A stretch of DNA of 64,000 bases from Enterobacter quasihormaechei (GCF_004331385.1 NZ_SJON01000001.1:479788-543787); one strand, 5' to 3'; shown: positions 27,208 to 37,198, counted from the stretch's first letter. Numbers and translations: made by a program. The notes: generated by a model not told the origin, from the letters alone.

Positions 27208-28803
27208 GTGTTAGTTACCAGCAACGTCACTATGCAGTTTGGCAGTAAGCCGCTGTTCGAAAATATTTCCGTCAAATTTGGCGGCGGCAACCGTTACGGC
27301 CTGATTGGTGCCAACGGTAGCGGAAAATCCACCTTTATGAAGATCCTCGGCGGTGATTTAGAGCCGACGCTGGGCAACGTGTCGCTCGATCCGAACGAGC
27401 GTATCGGTAAGCTGCGTCAGGATCAGTTCGCCTTCGAAGAGTTCACCGTGCTCGACACCGTGATCATGGGGCACGCGGAGCTGTGGGAAGTGAAGCAGGA
27501 GCGCGATCGTATCTACGGTCTCGCCGAAATGAGCGAAGAAGACGGTTACAAAGTGGCCGACCTGGAAACGCAGTACGGCGAAATGGACGGCTACTCTGCG
27601 GAAGCGCGTGCGGGCGAACTGCTGCTGGGCGTCGGTATTCCGGTAGAACAGCATTACGGCCCGATGAGCGAAGTCGCCCCAGGCTGGAAGCTGCGCGTGC
27701 TGCTGGCACAGGCGCTGTTCTCTAACCCGGACATCCTGCTGCTCGACGAACCGACGAACAACCTGGACATCGACACCATCCGCTGGCTGGAGCAGACGCT
27801 GAACGATCGCGACAGCACCATGATCATCATCTCGCACGACCGTCACTTCCTGAACATGGTTTGTACTCACATGGCGGATCTGGACTACGGCGAGCTGCGC
27901 GTTTATCCGGGCAACTACGATGAGTACATGACGGCGGCAACTCAGGCGCGTGAACGTCTGCTTGCCGACAACGCCAAGAAGAAAGCGCAGATTGCGGACC
28001 TGCAATCCTTCGTGAGCCGCTTCAGCGCTAACGCCTCTAAATCCCGTCAGGCAACATCACGTGCCCGCCAGATTGACAAGATCAAGCTGGAAGAGGTGAA
28101 AGCCTCCAGCCGTCAGAACCCGTTCATTCGCTTCGAGCAGGACAAGAAACTGTTCCGTAACGCGCTGGAAGTTGAGGCGCTGACCAAAGGCTTTGATGAA
28201 GGCCCGCTGTTTAAAAACTTCAACCTGCTGCTGGAAGTGGGCGAAAAGATTGCCATTCTGGGCGCCAACGGCGTGGGTAAATCCACCCTGCTGAAAACCC
28301 TGGTAGGCGAACTGCAACCGGACAACGGTACCGTGAAATGGTCTGAAAACGCGCAGATTGGTTACTACGCGCAGGACCATGAATATGAGTTCGAAAACGA
28401 CCTGACCGTCTTCGACTGGATGAGCCAGTGGAAGCAGGAAGGGGACGACGAGCAGGCGGTACGCAGCATTCTGGGGCGTCTGCTGTTCAGCCAGGACGAC
28501 ATCAAAAAGCCCGCCAAAGTGCTCTCCGGTGGTGAAAAGGGCCGTATGCTGTTCGGCAAGCTGATGATGGAAAAACCGAATATCCTGGTGATGGACGAAC
28601 CAACCAACCACCTGGATATGGAATCTATCGAATCGCTGAACATGGCGCTGGAGATGTATCAGGGCACCCTGATTTTCGTCTCTCACGACCGTGAGTTCGT
28701 CAGCTCCCTGGCGACCCGCGTGATCGAAATTACGCCAGAGCGCGTGGTGGACTTCACCGGCAACTACGAAGATTACCTGCGCAGCAAAGGTATCGACGGA
28801 TAG
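27208..28803 (+). CDS. ybiT: YbiT, ABC-F family ATPase
   Basis: The 531-residue soluble protein has two ATP-binding domains with Walker A motifs GANGSGKS and GANGVGKS. The second half carries the signature [14 protein letters not shown] and Walker [11 protein letters not shown]; the first half has [11 protein letters not shown]. The linker between them (about residues 245-315) is charged, as in ABC-F proteins that act on ribosomes. YbiT belongs with EttA, Uup and YheS, and its exact role is unsettled. It starts with GTG after CAGGAA. Confidence 0.93.
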   Translation: MLVTSNVTMQFGSKPLFENISVKFGGGNRYGLIGANGSGKSTFMKILGGDLEPTLGNVSLDPNERIGKLRQDQFAFEEFTVLDTVIMGHAELWEVKQERDRIYGLAEMSEEDGYKVADLETQYGEMDGYSAEARAGELLLGVGIPVEQHYGPMSEVAPGWKLRVLLAQALFSNPDILLLDEPTNNLDIDTIRWLEQTLNDRDSTMIIISHDRHFLNMVCTHMADLDYGELRVYPGNYDEYMTAATQARERLLADNAKKKAQIADLQSFVSRFSANASKSRQATSRARQIDKIKLEEVKASSRQNPFIRFEQDKKLFRNALEVEALTKGFDEGPLFKNFNLLLEVGEKIAILGANGVGKSTLLKTLVGELQPDNGTVKWSENAQIGYYAQDHEYEFENDLTVFDWMSQWKQEGDDEQAVRSILGRLLFSQDDIKKPAKVLSGGEKGRMLFGKLMMEKPNILVMDEPTNHLDMESIESLNMALEMYQGTLIFVSHDREFVSSLATRVIEITPERVVDFTGNYEDYLRSKGIDG

Positions 28804-28816
28804 TTTCCCGCCTTCT

Positions 28817-28855
28817 TTCACGTTACGGGTATGCTGGCTGCTACCGTAACGTGAA
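28817..28855. repeat. 12-bp perfect inverted repeat after ybiT
   Basis: TTCACGTTACGG and CCGTAACGTGAA enclose a 15-base loop, 14 bases after the ybiT stop. No T-run follows, so it is either a weak terminator, a processing hairpin or a protein site. Confidence 0.7.
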
Positions 28856-28957
28856 TTACTCATATTGTTTTAATCTGAAATATTCGCTTTATAGGTGAAC
28901 TGTAGCCACAACATCGGCTACGATGCGCTCTGTTTAATTTAACATGGACAGGGAAGA

Positions 28958-29811
28958 ATGAATCAGACAGGAACCATCTCTTTAGCTAATCTTAAACCCG
29001 GTTATTAAACCTGAATGCCAACGATGAATATCCTTTTATTCTGCGGGAAGAGGGGAGTGATATCGTCGCGTCGTGGAATATCGTTGATGCGAAGTGGCAG
29101 GAAATTTTTGGCAAAGCGGGGTTGAAGAAACAGTACGAACTACGACTGTTCTTTGACGAAAGCAAAAAACAGGTTCGCTATCGCGAGAAATCCACAGATG
29201 TGGAATGGGATGCCAGCCTCGGCGCCTTCAAATTCAGCAAATCTGTACACGTAGGTAAGAAACTTGAATTCTCAGCGGGCGGCGCCTTGGGCGTCAAAGA
29301 AGATGGCAGTATTGACAAAATTTATGGCTATAAATTTGTCTCTACAGAAATAATCGATCCCATCTTTGATATTGTCCGCAATGCCGGTTGGCAGGTAAAG
29401 GGCATTCTGGCAGACAAGAAAAAAAGAAAGTTTGTTATCGCGGGCGTGATTGGTGCGATATTAATCGCCGTAGTGGGCATCGGTTCAGTCCTCTTCGTTT
29501 CAATGGGCGGGGTAAAAGATGCGGCCCGCGCGGAAGTAGATCTGCTGCGCCATGGGCAATATGCGGAAGCCTGGCGGGCGAGTTCTTATGCTATTCAAAG
29601 GGAAATGACGCAAGAGGAATTTATTGAGGCGACGAAGTCCGTTAACTTCCCTGAAATTGAAGACTACTCGTTCAACAGTATTAACGTAACGAACGGTGTT
29701 GGCACCCTGTCGGGTAAAGTCACGTTCAAAAATGGGGCGCCGGGGGTTATCACCGTCACTATGTACAAAGAAAACGAACAGTGGAAGCTGGCTGGCGTAT
29801 CCGTAGATTAA
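28958..29811 (+). pseudogene. Frameshifted gene for a single-pass membrane protein of unknown function
   Basis: An ATG at 28958 gives MNQTGTISLANLKPGY and a stop at 29006-29008. One frame over, coding continues without an ATG as NLNANDEYPFILREEGSDIVASW into a long ORF ending at 29811, whose only internal start is TTG at 29122. One base missing near 29003-29009 would restore a protein of about 283 residues. It has a polar N-terminal domain, one membrane helix (FVIAGVIGAILIAVVGIGSVLFV) and a C-terminal domain of about 90 residues resembling DUF4878/NTF2-like folds (DLLRHGQYAEAWRASS... VTMYKENEQWKLAGVSV). The region is AT-richer than its neighbours. Sequencing error and real mutation cannot be told apart here. 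Confidence 0.65.
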
Positions 29812-29818
29812 AGGGGTT

Positions 29819-29852
29819 CCGGTTTTCTTTCTGCTGAAAGAAAACCGGTTTA
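29819..29852. terminator. Bidirectional stem-loop terminator
   Basis: CCGGTTTTCTTT and AAAGAAAACCGG form a 12-base stem between the unknown membrane-protein gene and the convergent GH31 gene. Confidence 0.8.
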
Positions 29853-29857
29853 ACGGA

Positions 29858-32221
29858 CTAGATTACCCATTCAGACCTTTCAACGCCGTTCACCCGCAGC
29901 GTACGTTTTTCCCCCGCCGGTAACGACACCTTCAGCGCTTTCCACGCCGGACGATAGTCACCGCGCGCGTTCACCTTCAGGTCGATGGTTGATCCATCAC
30001 ACACCATCTCCCATTCCACCCACATCGCGTTGCCGTTCCGGTAGCCCCAGCTTTCGCCGTCGTCCTCAAACAGCAGTCCGGAGGTGGTGCCGACGCCTTT
30101 CACCGGGAACAGCTTCAGCTCACGGGTATCGTCTTTATCGGCGCTCACGTGACGGATGCGATCGCTGAGCGGCAAACCGGCCCCGGCGCGCACCAGCAGC
30201 GGCAGTTTTTCCAGCGGCGCATCAAGGACGATGGATTGCCCGCCAGCATACCACGCGTGGGTGTAAAAATCGTACCAGCCGGTGTCGTTGTCCGGTAGCC
30301 AGACGCGGCGCTCGCGCTGCCCGGCTTCGACGACGCTTGCCACCAGTAGGTCGCGGCCCAGCAGGAAGTCATCGCACTCTTCGAACGTCTGCGCGTCGTG
30401 CTCGTGATCGAGGAAGGTCGGGCGCAGCATCGGCTCGTCGTCGGCGTGCGCCTGCCAGAGCAGGGTGTAGAGATACGGCAGCAGGCGATAGCGCAGTTCA
30501 ATGGCGCTGCGGATCGCAGGGGTCACGCCCGGGTACATCCACGGTTCGTTCACGGTGCGATCGTCATTCCAGGAATGGATGGTAAAGCGCGGATGCATCA
30601 CGCCGTTCTGCACCCAGCGCACGAACAGCTCGGCGTCCGGCTTATCACCAGAGAAACCGCCGACGTCGTGACCAACGTTGAACAGCCCGGACAGGCTCAT
30701 GCCCAGCCCCATGCGGATGTTATAGCGCAGGGTGTCCCAGTTGGTGCGGTTGTCGCCGCTCCAGGTCTGAACGTAGCGCTGCATCCCGGCGCAGCCGGAG
30801 CGGGAGATGAGATACGGACGCTTCTCCGGCGCAAAGCGTTGCTGCGCTTCCAGCGAGGCGCGCATCATCAGCAGCGGCATCACCGGACGAATGTGCTTGA
30901 TGGCAATCTCCTTGCCGAAACCATAGCAGCGCGCTTCCCCGTCCCACACTTCGTACTCGTTGTTGTCGTTCCAGGTGGAGTCGATGCCCATCTCCAGCAG
31001 CTGCGTGGTCACGCCGTTCTGCCACCACTGCACCGTCTGCGGGTTGGTGAAGTCGAGGTGCGAGCCTTCGTCATCCCAGAAGCTTGAACGTTCAGGCGCA
31101 TCGGTTTCTGAATCACGAATGAACAGGCCGCGTTCCGCCACCTCGCCGTAGCGAGGATGATCCTGCAACAGGCACGGCTTGATGTTGGCCGCAAGCTTCA
31201 GCCCCGCATCGTGGAATGCCTGGCTCATCACCTTCGGCTGCGGCACCTTATCGTAGTTCCAGTTGAAGACGTAGCGCTTGCCGTTAATCGAGGTATAGCC
31301 GGAGGAGAGCTGGAACGAGTCGCACGGAATGGCATGCTCATCGCACAGGCGGATGAAGTTCATCAGCTGGTTCTGGGCGTCCGGCGCGTCGGTGTAGTGC
31401 ATGGTCGAGCCGCTGTAGCCCAGGCTCCATTTCGGCCCGAACAGCGTTTTCCCCGTCAGGCGAACGAAGGCTTTGGTGACGTCCAGCGCGCGCTCGCCGG
31501 TGAAGAGGTAGTAGTCGATGTCGCCCGCTTCCGCCTGCCAGCGGCGATAGGCGGTGTGATAGTTGTCGATCTCGTTACCCAGATCCAGCCAGCAGCTGCT
31601 CAGGTTATCGTAGAACAGGCCGTAGCTCACGTCATCGCGGCGGGTGAGGGTGAACGGGATGTGCTTGTACAGCGGATCGGTGCTGGCGGCGTTGTAGCCC
31701 ATCGCGTCCAGGTTACGCATCTCATAGCGTTTGCCGTTGCGCTGTAAATCACCCGCTTTCTCGCCCAGACCGTAGAAACGCTCGTCCTTGCGGCGGCTGA
31801 GATAGTGCGCCACGCCGTCGCCGTGGGCGTTTAGCAGGTAGGCGCTGGTCGGGCGATCCTGGACCAGCGGCTGCCATTCGCCCGCATCATTGCGGTAGTG
31901 CCACTCCAGCCACAGGGGCTGGTGGACGGTCACGCGCAGCTTCTCGGTTTCCACCGTTAACGTGTCATCCTGCTGCGTCAGGGTCCAGGTCGGGCAGGAG
32001 AATCCGCTCAGATCATCGCGGCGTCGACCCTCCCACGGCACGTCTTGTTCCGGGGCGATACTCCAGGTGCGGTCCAGCGCCAGCTCGCCTTTGCGTTTGA
32101 TCAGCACGCGGAACAGGTTCTGTTCCAGCACGTACAGGCACAGGCGGTGCTGGTTATCCACCAGCAGTTCCAGATGATTCGCAGACTGCTTATCGACGGT
32201 CCAGTTTTTCAGGGTTTTCAT
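29858..32221 (-). CDS. Alpha-glucosidase-like glycoside hydrolase family 31
   Basis: The 787-residue enzyme starts MKTLKNWTVDKQSANHLEL. The GH31 nucleophile lies in WNDNNE (Asp419) and the acid/base in WSGDNRTNW (Asp490); the GLGEKAGDLQRNGKRYEMRNLDAMGY segment near residue 151 is typical of alpha-glucosidases and sulfoquinovosidase-like relatives. There is no signal peptide, so it acts in the cytoplasm on a sugar imported by the MFS gene 17 bases upstream. A GTG five codons earlier is also in frame. The exact substrate cannot be told; alpha-glucosides are the simplest guess. Confidence 0.9.
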   Translation of the reverse strand: MKTLKNWTVDKQSANHLELLVDNQHRLCLYVLEQNLFRVLIKRKGELALDRTWSIAPEQDVPWEGRRRDDLSGFSCPTWTLTQQDDTLTVETEKLRVTVHQPLWLEWHYRNDAGEWQPLVQDRPTSAYLLNAHGDGVAHYLSRRKDERFYGLGEKAGDLQRNGKRYEMRNLDAMGYNAASTDPLYKHIPFTLTRRDDVSYGLFYDNLSSCWLDLGNEIDNYHTAYRRWQAEAGDIDYYLFTGERALDVTKAFVRLTGKTLFGPKWSLGYSGSTMHYTDAPDAQNQLMNFIRLCDEHAIPCDSFQLSSGYTSINGKRYVFNWNYDKVPQPKVMSQAFHDAGLKLAANIKPCLLQDHPRYGEVAERGLFIRDSETDAPERSSFWDDEGSHLDFTNPQTVQWWQNGVTTQLLEMGIDSTWNDNNEYEVWDGEARCYGFGKEIAIKHIRPVMPLLMMRASLEAQQRFAPEKRPYLISRSGCAGMQRYVQTWSGDNRTNWDTLRYNIRMGLGMSLSGLFNVGHDVGGFSGDKPDAELFVRWVQNGVMHPRFTIHSWNDDRTVNEPWMYPGVTPAIRSAIELRYRLLPYLYTLLWQAHADDEPMLRPTFLDHEHDAQTFEECDDFLLGRDLLVASVVEAGQRERRVWLPDNDTGWYDFYTHAWYAGGQSIVLDAPLEKLPLLVRAGAGLPLSDRIRHVSADKDDTRELKLFPVKGVGTTSGLLFEDDGESWGYRNGNAMWVEWEMVCDGSTIDLKVNARGDYRPAWKALKVSLPAGEKRTLRVNGVERSEWVI

Positions 32222-32238
32222 ATGCAATACATCCACTA

Positions 32239-33540
32239 TCAGGCGCGCTTGGCGCGACGTTCAGCAATAAATGCCACCAGGAAGAGAGCGCCAATCAGGT
32301 CAAAGAACCCCATGGCGATAAAGAGCGGGTTGAAGCCGATTTTGTCGGCGGTCACCCCGATTAACAGGGAGAACAGGAAGCTGGCGATCCACGCCGCCGA
32401 GCCGCGCATGCCGTTGACGGTCGCCATCTGGCCCTTATCAAAGGACTCCACCACCAGCGCGCTCAGCATGCAGGAGATAATCTGGTGCCCGAAGCCGCCG
32501 ATGGAGATCAGCACGATGGTGATATACGGGTCGCGAGTCACGGCGACGATGGCCAGCGAAATCATCAGGAACGCGCCGGTGACGGAGCTGGCCACCACCG
32601 AGTTGACGCGGGAGCAGCCGAACCAGCGGGTGTAGAGCCGGGTGAGGTAGCCGCTCGCTACGCTGCCGAGGTCGGCGGCCAGGAACGGCAGCCAGGCGAA
32701 CATCGCAATCTGCTTCAAATCCATGCCGTGCTCTTTAGCGAGGTACAGCGGCACCCAGAAGCTCAGCACTGCCCAGGCCGGTTCCGCCATAAAGGCCGGA
32801 ATGGCGATACCGTAGAAGCGTTTGTTTTTCGAGACGGTTTTCAGCGCGGTCAGAAAGGGCAGCCTGACCGGCGCAGGTTCGTTATCCTGTTTGATAAACG
32901 CCAGCTCGTCGCGGCTCAGGTTCGGGTGCTGTTCCGGGTTGTGGTAGAACGCCCACCAGAGGATCACCCACAGCAGCGCCAGCACGCCGGTAAACATAAA
33001 CGCACCCTGCCAGCCAAACGACGCGTGAGCAAAGTAGATGATAGGCGGGGCCAGCATCGCGCCAATGGAGAAGCCCACGCCCGCCCAGCCGGCGGCAACG
33101 GGACGCTCTGATTTCGGGAACCATTCACCGATGGTTTTGGCATTCGCTGGGGTGGCGGCAGCCTCAGAAGCGCCCATAAAGAAGCGCAGGATCGCGAGAT
33201 GCAGCCAGCTTCCGGCGCCCGCGTGGAAGATACACATCAGCGCCCAGATCCCGGCACAGACCATAAAGCCAATCTTGAGGCCGATAACGTCGATCAGCCA
33301 GCCGCACAGGGGCTGGAAAATGGTGTAGGCAATCTGGAATGCGCCGACGATCCAGGAGTATTGCTCGGTGGTGATACCAAGGCTCTCCTTCAGCTCAGGG
33401 GCGAGAATTCCTAACGAGTTACGGGTGATGTAGTTAACGGTCACGCCAAGAAGAAACAGCACCAGTACATACCAGCGCAGGTTCTTAATGACGCGACGGG
33501 TTTTGCTTGTCGCAACGGTGTTATTGATGTCCTGACTCAT
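32239..33540 (-). CDS. MFS transporter, anion:cation symporter/ExuT-like family
   Basis: The 433-residue inner-membrane protein has 12 predicted helices and the segment NYITRNSLGILAPELKESLGITTEQYSWIVGAFQIAYTIFQPLCGWLIDVIGLK, typical of hexuronate and organic-anion symporters. The start was set at MSQDINN behind GGAGAAG; the longer reading to 33588 has no ribosome site. It is cotranscribed with the GH31 gene, so it probably brings in that enzyme's substrate. This family often carries acidic sugars, which makes a sugar-acid glycoside possible. Confidence 0.9.
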   Translation of the reverse strand: MSQDINNTVATSKTRRVIKNLRWYVLVLFLLGVTVNYITRNSLGILAPELKESLGITTEQYSWIVGAFQIAYTIFQPLCGWLIDVIGLKIGFMVCAGIWALMCIFHAGAGSWLHLAILRFFMGASEAAATPANAKTIGEWFPKSERPVAAGWAGVGFSIGAMLAPPIIYFAHASFGWQGAFMFTGVLALLWVILWWAFYHNPEQHPNLSRDELAFIKQDNEPAPVRLPFLTALKTVSKNKRFYGIAIPAFMAEPAWAVLSFWVPLYLAKEHGMDLKQIAMFAWLPFLAADLGSVASGYLTRLYTRWFGCSRVNSVVASSVTGAFLMISLAIVAVTRDPYITIVLISIGGFGHQIISCMLSALVVESFDKGQMATVNGMRGSAAWIASFLFSLLIGVTADKIGFNPLFIAMGFFDLIGALFLVAFIAERRAKRA

Positions 33541-33825
33541 TTTCTTCTCCACAAGACGGACGGTAGGGGACGTGGGTTCAGGTGTCACACAGCGTTATGC
33601 GTTTGAAAGTTATCTGTTTTAGAGTGTTAAGCTGCTATACAACTAGTATGGAAGTTGTGTGACAGGTTCACCTTATGAAAGAAAATGAGCAGGGAATAGT
33701 GGATTTTGTGCAAACTTTCTCATAACTGAGGTTCGTTTTTCGGCATTATGGCGTTCAGCTAAGTTATTACCTGATAAAAATGCTGTGAAAATTTTTTCAT
33801 TTCACATCTGGAGCCAGATCACAAA
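33541..33825. promoter_or_regulatory. Divergent control region of the GH31-MFS operon and LacI gene
   Basis: Two inverted repeats are visible: ACAACT-N8-AGTTGT (33639-33658) and TGTGAAA-N9-TTTCACA (33784-33806). The first suits an operator for the leftward operon, the second autoregulation of the LacI gene, whose ATG lies 20 bases on. No ORF is supported here. Confidence 0.5.
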
Positions 33826-34899
33826 ATGGATAAAAGGCTTAAAATCACCGAAATCGCCGCCCGTACCCAGCTCTCCATCAGCACCGTTTCTCGCGTGCTG
33901 GCGGGGAAGGCAAACACCAGCGAAAAGGCGCGGGCGAAGGTGCTGGCGTGCGCGCGGGAACTGGGGGTAATGGACGGCATGGCGGCGGGGCGTCTGCTGT
34001 TAAATAGCCTGGTGGTTTTTGCCCCGCAGCGTGCTTTCGACGAGCGGTCCGACATCTTTTACTACCGCGTCATCCAGAGCGTCGGTAAAGGCCTGGCTTC
34101 GCACGAGGTTCGCCTGCGTTACTGCGCGCTGGAGGAGAACGACAGCGACGCGCAGCTGTTTCTGGCCCGGATGAACGAGCCGGATACCCAGGCGGCCATT
34201 CTGCTTGGTATCGACGATCCGCATATCCACGATCTGGCGGTGGACGTGGGTAAGCCCTGCATGCTGATTAACTGCCGGGACCGCCACATGCGCCTGCCTG
34301 CCGTTGCGCCGGATCATCGCGCCATTGGCGAGCGGGCGGCGGAGTACCTGTTCGAGATGGGGCACCGCGAGGTGATGAACGTGCTCTGCCTGCGCCGGTA
34401 CACCATGGAGCTGCGCCTGTCGGGGATCCGCGACGCGTGGCACGCCCATAATCTCAGGTTTAACGACAGGCGCGACCTGCTGGTGGTGCCGAGCTTCAGC
34501 GCCAGAGAGACCGAACAGCTGGTGAGCGAGTGGCTTCACCAGCAGACAGGGAAAGATCTGCCGACGGCGTTTCTGGTGGGCGGCGATTTTATGGCGGCAG
34601 GGACCATCAGCGCGCTGCAAAATCACGGTCTGCGCGTGCCGCAGGACGTCTCGGTGATGAGTATTGACGGTTTTAATCTGGCGGCGATTCAGGATGTGCC
34701 CTTAACGGCGGTGCATGTCCCGCGCGATGAGCTGGGAACCGAAGCGGTGCATATGCTCCAGCAGCGGCTGATGCGCCCGGACGCGCCGGTCGGAACATTG
34801 CTGCTGAACGGCACGCTGGCCGTGCGGGAATCGGTACGGCGGATACGTCAGGGAAAACGACGCACCGCCGTTGAGCGGGAAGGGCTGTACGACAGTTAA
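33826..34899 (+). CDS. LacI-family transcriptional regulator
   Basis: The 357-residue protein begins with a LacI headpiece (KITEIAARTQLSISTVSRVLAGKANTSEKARAKVLACARELG) and a hinge, followed by a periplasmic-binding-protein-like effector domain (PAVAPDHRAIGERAAEYLFEMGHREV; VSVMSIDGFNLAAIQDVPLTAVHVPRDELG). It is divergent from the MFS-GH31 operon and is its likely repressor, relieved by the imported sugar. The 3' end overlaps ybiU by four bases in convergent orientation. Confidence 0.92.
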   Translation: MDKRLKITEIAARTQLSISTVSRVLAGKANTSEKARAKVLACARELGVMDGMAAGRLLLNSLVVFAPQRAFDERSDIFYYRVIQSVGKGLASHEVRLRYCALEENDSDAQLFLARMNEPDTQAAILLGIDDPHIHDLAVDVGKPCMLINCRDRHMRLPAVAPDHRAIGERAAEYLFEMGHREVMNVLCLRRYTMELRLSGIRDAWHAHNLRFNDRRDLLVVPSFSARETEQLVSEWLHQQTGKDLPTAFLVGGDFMAAGTISALQNHGLRVPQDVSVMSIDGFNLAAIQDVPLTAVHVPRDELGTEAVHMLQQRLMRPDAPVGTLLLNGTLAVRESVRRIRQGKRRTAVEREGLYDS

Positions 34900-36152
34900 G
34901 CCATGCCCAGCGCGCGCTTGCCGTGAATGTTCAGATCGTTCACGGTGAAGCGGTCCTGCCAGCTTTTCTCATAATCCTCGCGCGGGAAATCGCCCGGCGA
35001 CGCGCCGGTTTCCAGCGCTTCCTTGACCTTTTTCGCGTAGGCGAGGTTTTTCTCGCACATCGGCGCGGCAGGAATATACATCACGTTGCCCCAGCCCTGC
35101 TGATTGTCCACCGGCGCGACGGAGTGGATCACGTCGCAGTGCCACCAGACGGAATCACCGGCTTCCAGCGCCGGAATGCTGGTTAATGCTTCGATCAGCA
35201 GCGGGTGCCACTTCTCGGAAATCGGCAGTACGCGCCCCGGCGCCACGCCGCACAGCTCGTCTTCCGGCACATCGTCCAGCAGCGGACGCAGCAGAATGTA
35301 CGCCATCGCTTCCGGGATCGGCACCACGTGCAGCAGCCCCTGTCCCGGGATCATATCCGACAGCGCCGTCCAGCCCTGGAAGGTGCGGAACACCGAGCAT
35401 TTGGTGGTGTTATCCACGGTGTACTCTTCCACTTCGGTACGGTGTGCGGCGTTCCACGGATCGTATTTCTCGACGTTGCCGTCAAACACGCGGGCAAAGA
35501 CCTGCTGATAAGCGGGCAGCAGCCAGCGCTCCAGCGCGCCGGAATCGGTATGCGCCCCCAGCCCTTTGGAGGTGGTTCCCGGCGGACGACGGCGGATGCG
35601 GTCCGGGTAAATCACGCTCACGTCAGGGTCGAACCACTGCTTGCCGTTGCTCTCGAATGTCCATAAACGGTTCAGGAACGACTGTACCTGCGCCATCTCT
35701 TCACTCTGGCGCGCCTGCATTTGCGCCTGTGACCAGTAGATCGGGTAAATCTCCGGACGGGAGGCGGTTAAGGTGCCGAAAAAGTTGTCGCCCGGCCCTT
35801 TGTACACCTCGTCAAACTTGTTCAGATCGAGGTAGTCGAGCATCGACTGATCCCATGCCAGCGCCTGCTCACGCGGGAAGTGGCCTTTGATCACCGCGCA
35901 ACCGCGACGTTTAACGGCTTCGCGCTGGGCGTCGGTAATCGTGCCGTTTTTCACATCTGCAAAGGGAATTACCGGCCAGACGGTTTCGCCTTTATTCTTC
36001 AGCGCGTTGATTTCCGCCACGCGGGTGGCAATGCTGTCGCTGAGCCTGTCGAACACCGCCTGAACGTCGCCAATCTGGGCCCGTAGCTCGCGTTTCATCT
36101 GACGAATTGCCGCTTTGTGGTCCGCTGGCAAGGTTTCACTGGTAAAGGTCAT
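34896..36152 (-). CDS. ybiU: YbiU, DUF1479 protein (putative Fe(II)/2-oxoglutarate-type oxygenase)
   Basis: The 418-residue protein (MTFTSETLPADHKAAIRQMKRELRAQIGDVQAVF) is a full-length match to E. coli YbiU. A double-stranded beta-helix fold is likely: a HTD motif (GLGAHTDSGALERW) and a later histidine (WWHCDVIHSVAPV) fit an iron-binding triad of a dioxygenase. Reaction and substrate are unknown. A palindrome of the ACTTTC/GAAAGT type lies just 13 bases before its ATG, shared with ybiV and ybiY-fsaA. Confidence 0.88.
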   Translation of the reverse strand: MTFTSETLPADHKAAIRQMKRELRAQIGDVQAVFDRLSDSIATRVAEINALKNKGETVWPVIPFADVKNGTITDAQREAVKRRGCAVIKGHFPREQALAWDQSMLDYLDLNKFDEVYKGPGDNFFGTLTASRPEIYPIYWSQAQMQARQSEEMAQVQSFLNRLWTFESNGKQWFDPDVSVIYPDRIRRRPPGTTSKGLGAHTDSGALERWLLPAYQQVFARVFDGNVEKYDPWNAAHRTEVEEYTVDNTTKCSVFRTFQGWTALSDMIPGQGLLHVVPIPEAMAYILLRPLLDDVPEDELCGVAPGRVLPISEKWHPLLIEALTSIPALEAGDSVWWHCDVIHSVAPVDNQQGWGNVMYIPAAPMCEKNLAYAKKVKEALETGASPGDFPREDYEKSWQDRFTVNDLNIHGKRALGMA

Positions 36153-36164
36153 AACTGCCCCGCA

Positions 36165-36180
36165 TCTTTCATTCGAAAGT
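36165..36180. promoter_or_regulatory. Shared palindrome, site A (ybiU)
   Basis: TCTTTC-ATTC-GAAAGT, 13 bases upstream of the ybiU ATG. It differs by one base from site C read on the other strand. Confidence 0.65.
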
Positions 36181-36301
36181 AAAAGTATCTACAAGTGATA
36201 CTTTAAGTTAAAAATAAGTTAATGCAAGTTTAAAAACTTGACGCAAGCCACAGGACGGGAAAAGAGTGAGGAGCCGGAGCGAGGCTCCGGCGAGGAAAGG
36301 A

Positions 36302-37117
36302 TCAGACGTCGAAAGGAGAGTGGTTGTCGAGCACGGCCTGAATCACGTTCAGCGCGCCCTGATGGTTGTTATCGTCGGTACTGTAGCGGCTAATGTCTTT
36401 AATGCTCTGTGCCGCGTTGCCCATTGCAAAAGCGTATTTCACCAGCTTCAGCATTTCCGCATCGTTGCCGCTGTCGCCAATAGCCACGCACTCCTGCGGG
36501 GAGATTTTCCAGCGTTTCAGCAGGCGGCTGATGCCGTTAGCTTTGTGCAGGCCGGGGATAATCAAATCGACAAAACCGAAGCCGCTGGTGACGGGCTTCA
36601 TGATGCCGTCCAGGGAGACATGCAGTTTATCGACCAGGTTCGGGATATCGCTGTCCGGCAGGTTCAGGGAGAACTTAAACAGCACGTCGTCGATTTCACG
36701 GTAATCGCTGATGCGCTTTAAGCGATGATAGTGCTTTGACATGAGCGCCACGAAGGCGTCCGGGGCTTTGTCGCTAACGTAGGCGCTTTCCAGCCCGCAG
36801 GCCACAAAGTTCAGCCCTTTATCCTTCAGCAGTTCGCCAATAACGATCTGCGACTCATGGCGCGTCAGCTCGCCGTGGAAAATTTGCTCACCGTGATCGA
36901 AGACCAGCGCGCCGTTTTCCGCCACGAAGGAAATCTGCTCTTTCAGCTCGGGGAAGAAGGAGATGAGCTGGTAATACTGGTTGCCGCTGGCGACAACGAA
37001 TTCAATATTGCGGGCGTTAAGCTGTTCAAACTGTGCCTGGAAGCGGTCACGATCGTACTGCTTGGCATCATCAAGGAAAGTTCCGTCCATATCGGTGACG
37101 ATAACTTTAACGGTCAT
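36302..37117 (-). CDS. ybiV: YbiV, HAD-superfamily sugar phosphatase
   Basis: The 271-residue protein starts [26 protein letters not shown], carrying the DxDGT nucleophile motif (Asp9 and Asp11) of the Cof/type IIB HAD phosphatases. [10 protein letters not shown] provides motif II and [10 protein letters not shown] the metal-binding motif. E. coli YbiV hydrolyses sugar phosphates, among them pentose, erythrose and fructose phosphates. The start was set at the conserved MTVKVI behind AGGAG. A paralog (ybjI) occurs at 59 kb. Confidence 0.93.
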   Translation of the reverse strand: MTVKVIVTDMDGTFLDDAKQYDRDRFQAQFEQLNARNIEFVVASGNQYYQLISFFPELKEQISFVAENGALVFDHGEQIFHGELTRHESQIVIGELLKDKGLNFVACGLESAYVSDKAPDAFVALMSKHYHRLKRISDYREIDDVLFKFSLNLPDSDIPNLVDKLHVSLDGIMKPVTSGFGFVDLIIPGLHKANGISRLLKRWKISPQECVAIGDSGNDAEMLKLVKYAFAMGNAAQSIKDISRYSTDDNNHQGALNVIQAVLDNHSPFDV

Positions 37118-37182
37118 ACTGTGCTCCTGGGTCACTGCGTTTTGAAACATTCTAATAACAAGGTGACGGGGAGCACAAATTT

Positions 37183-37198
37183 AATTTCGAATGAAAGT
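37183..37198. promoter_or_regulatory. Shared palindrome, site B (ybiV)
   Basis: AATTTC-GAAT-GAAAGT, centred about 75 bases upstream of the ybiV ATG; one mismatch from site C. Confidence 0.6.

Noticed and set aside
33658..33672. Possible CRP site TGTGACAGGTTCACC upstream of the MFS gene
   Set aside because: The half-sites are five bases apart instead of six, and the second half is incomplete.
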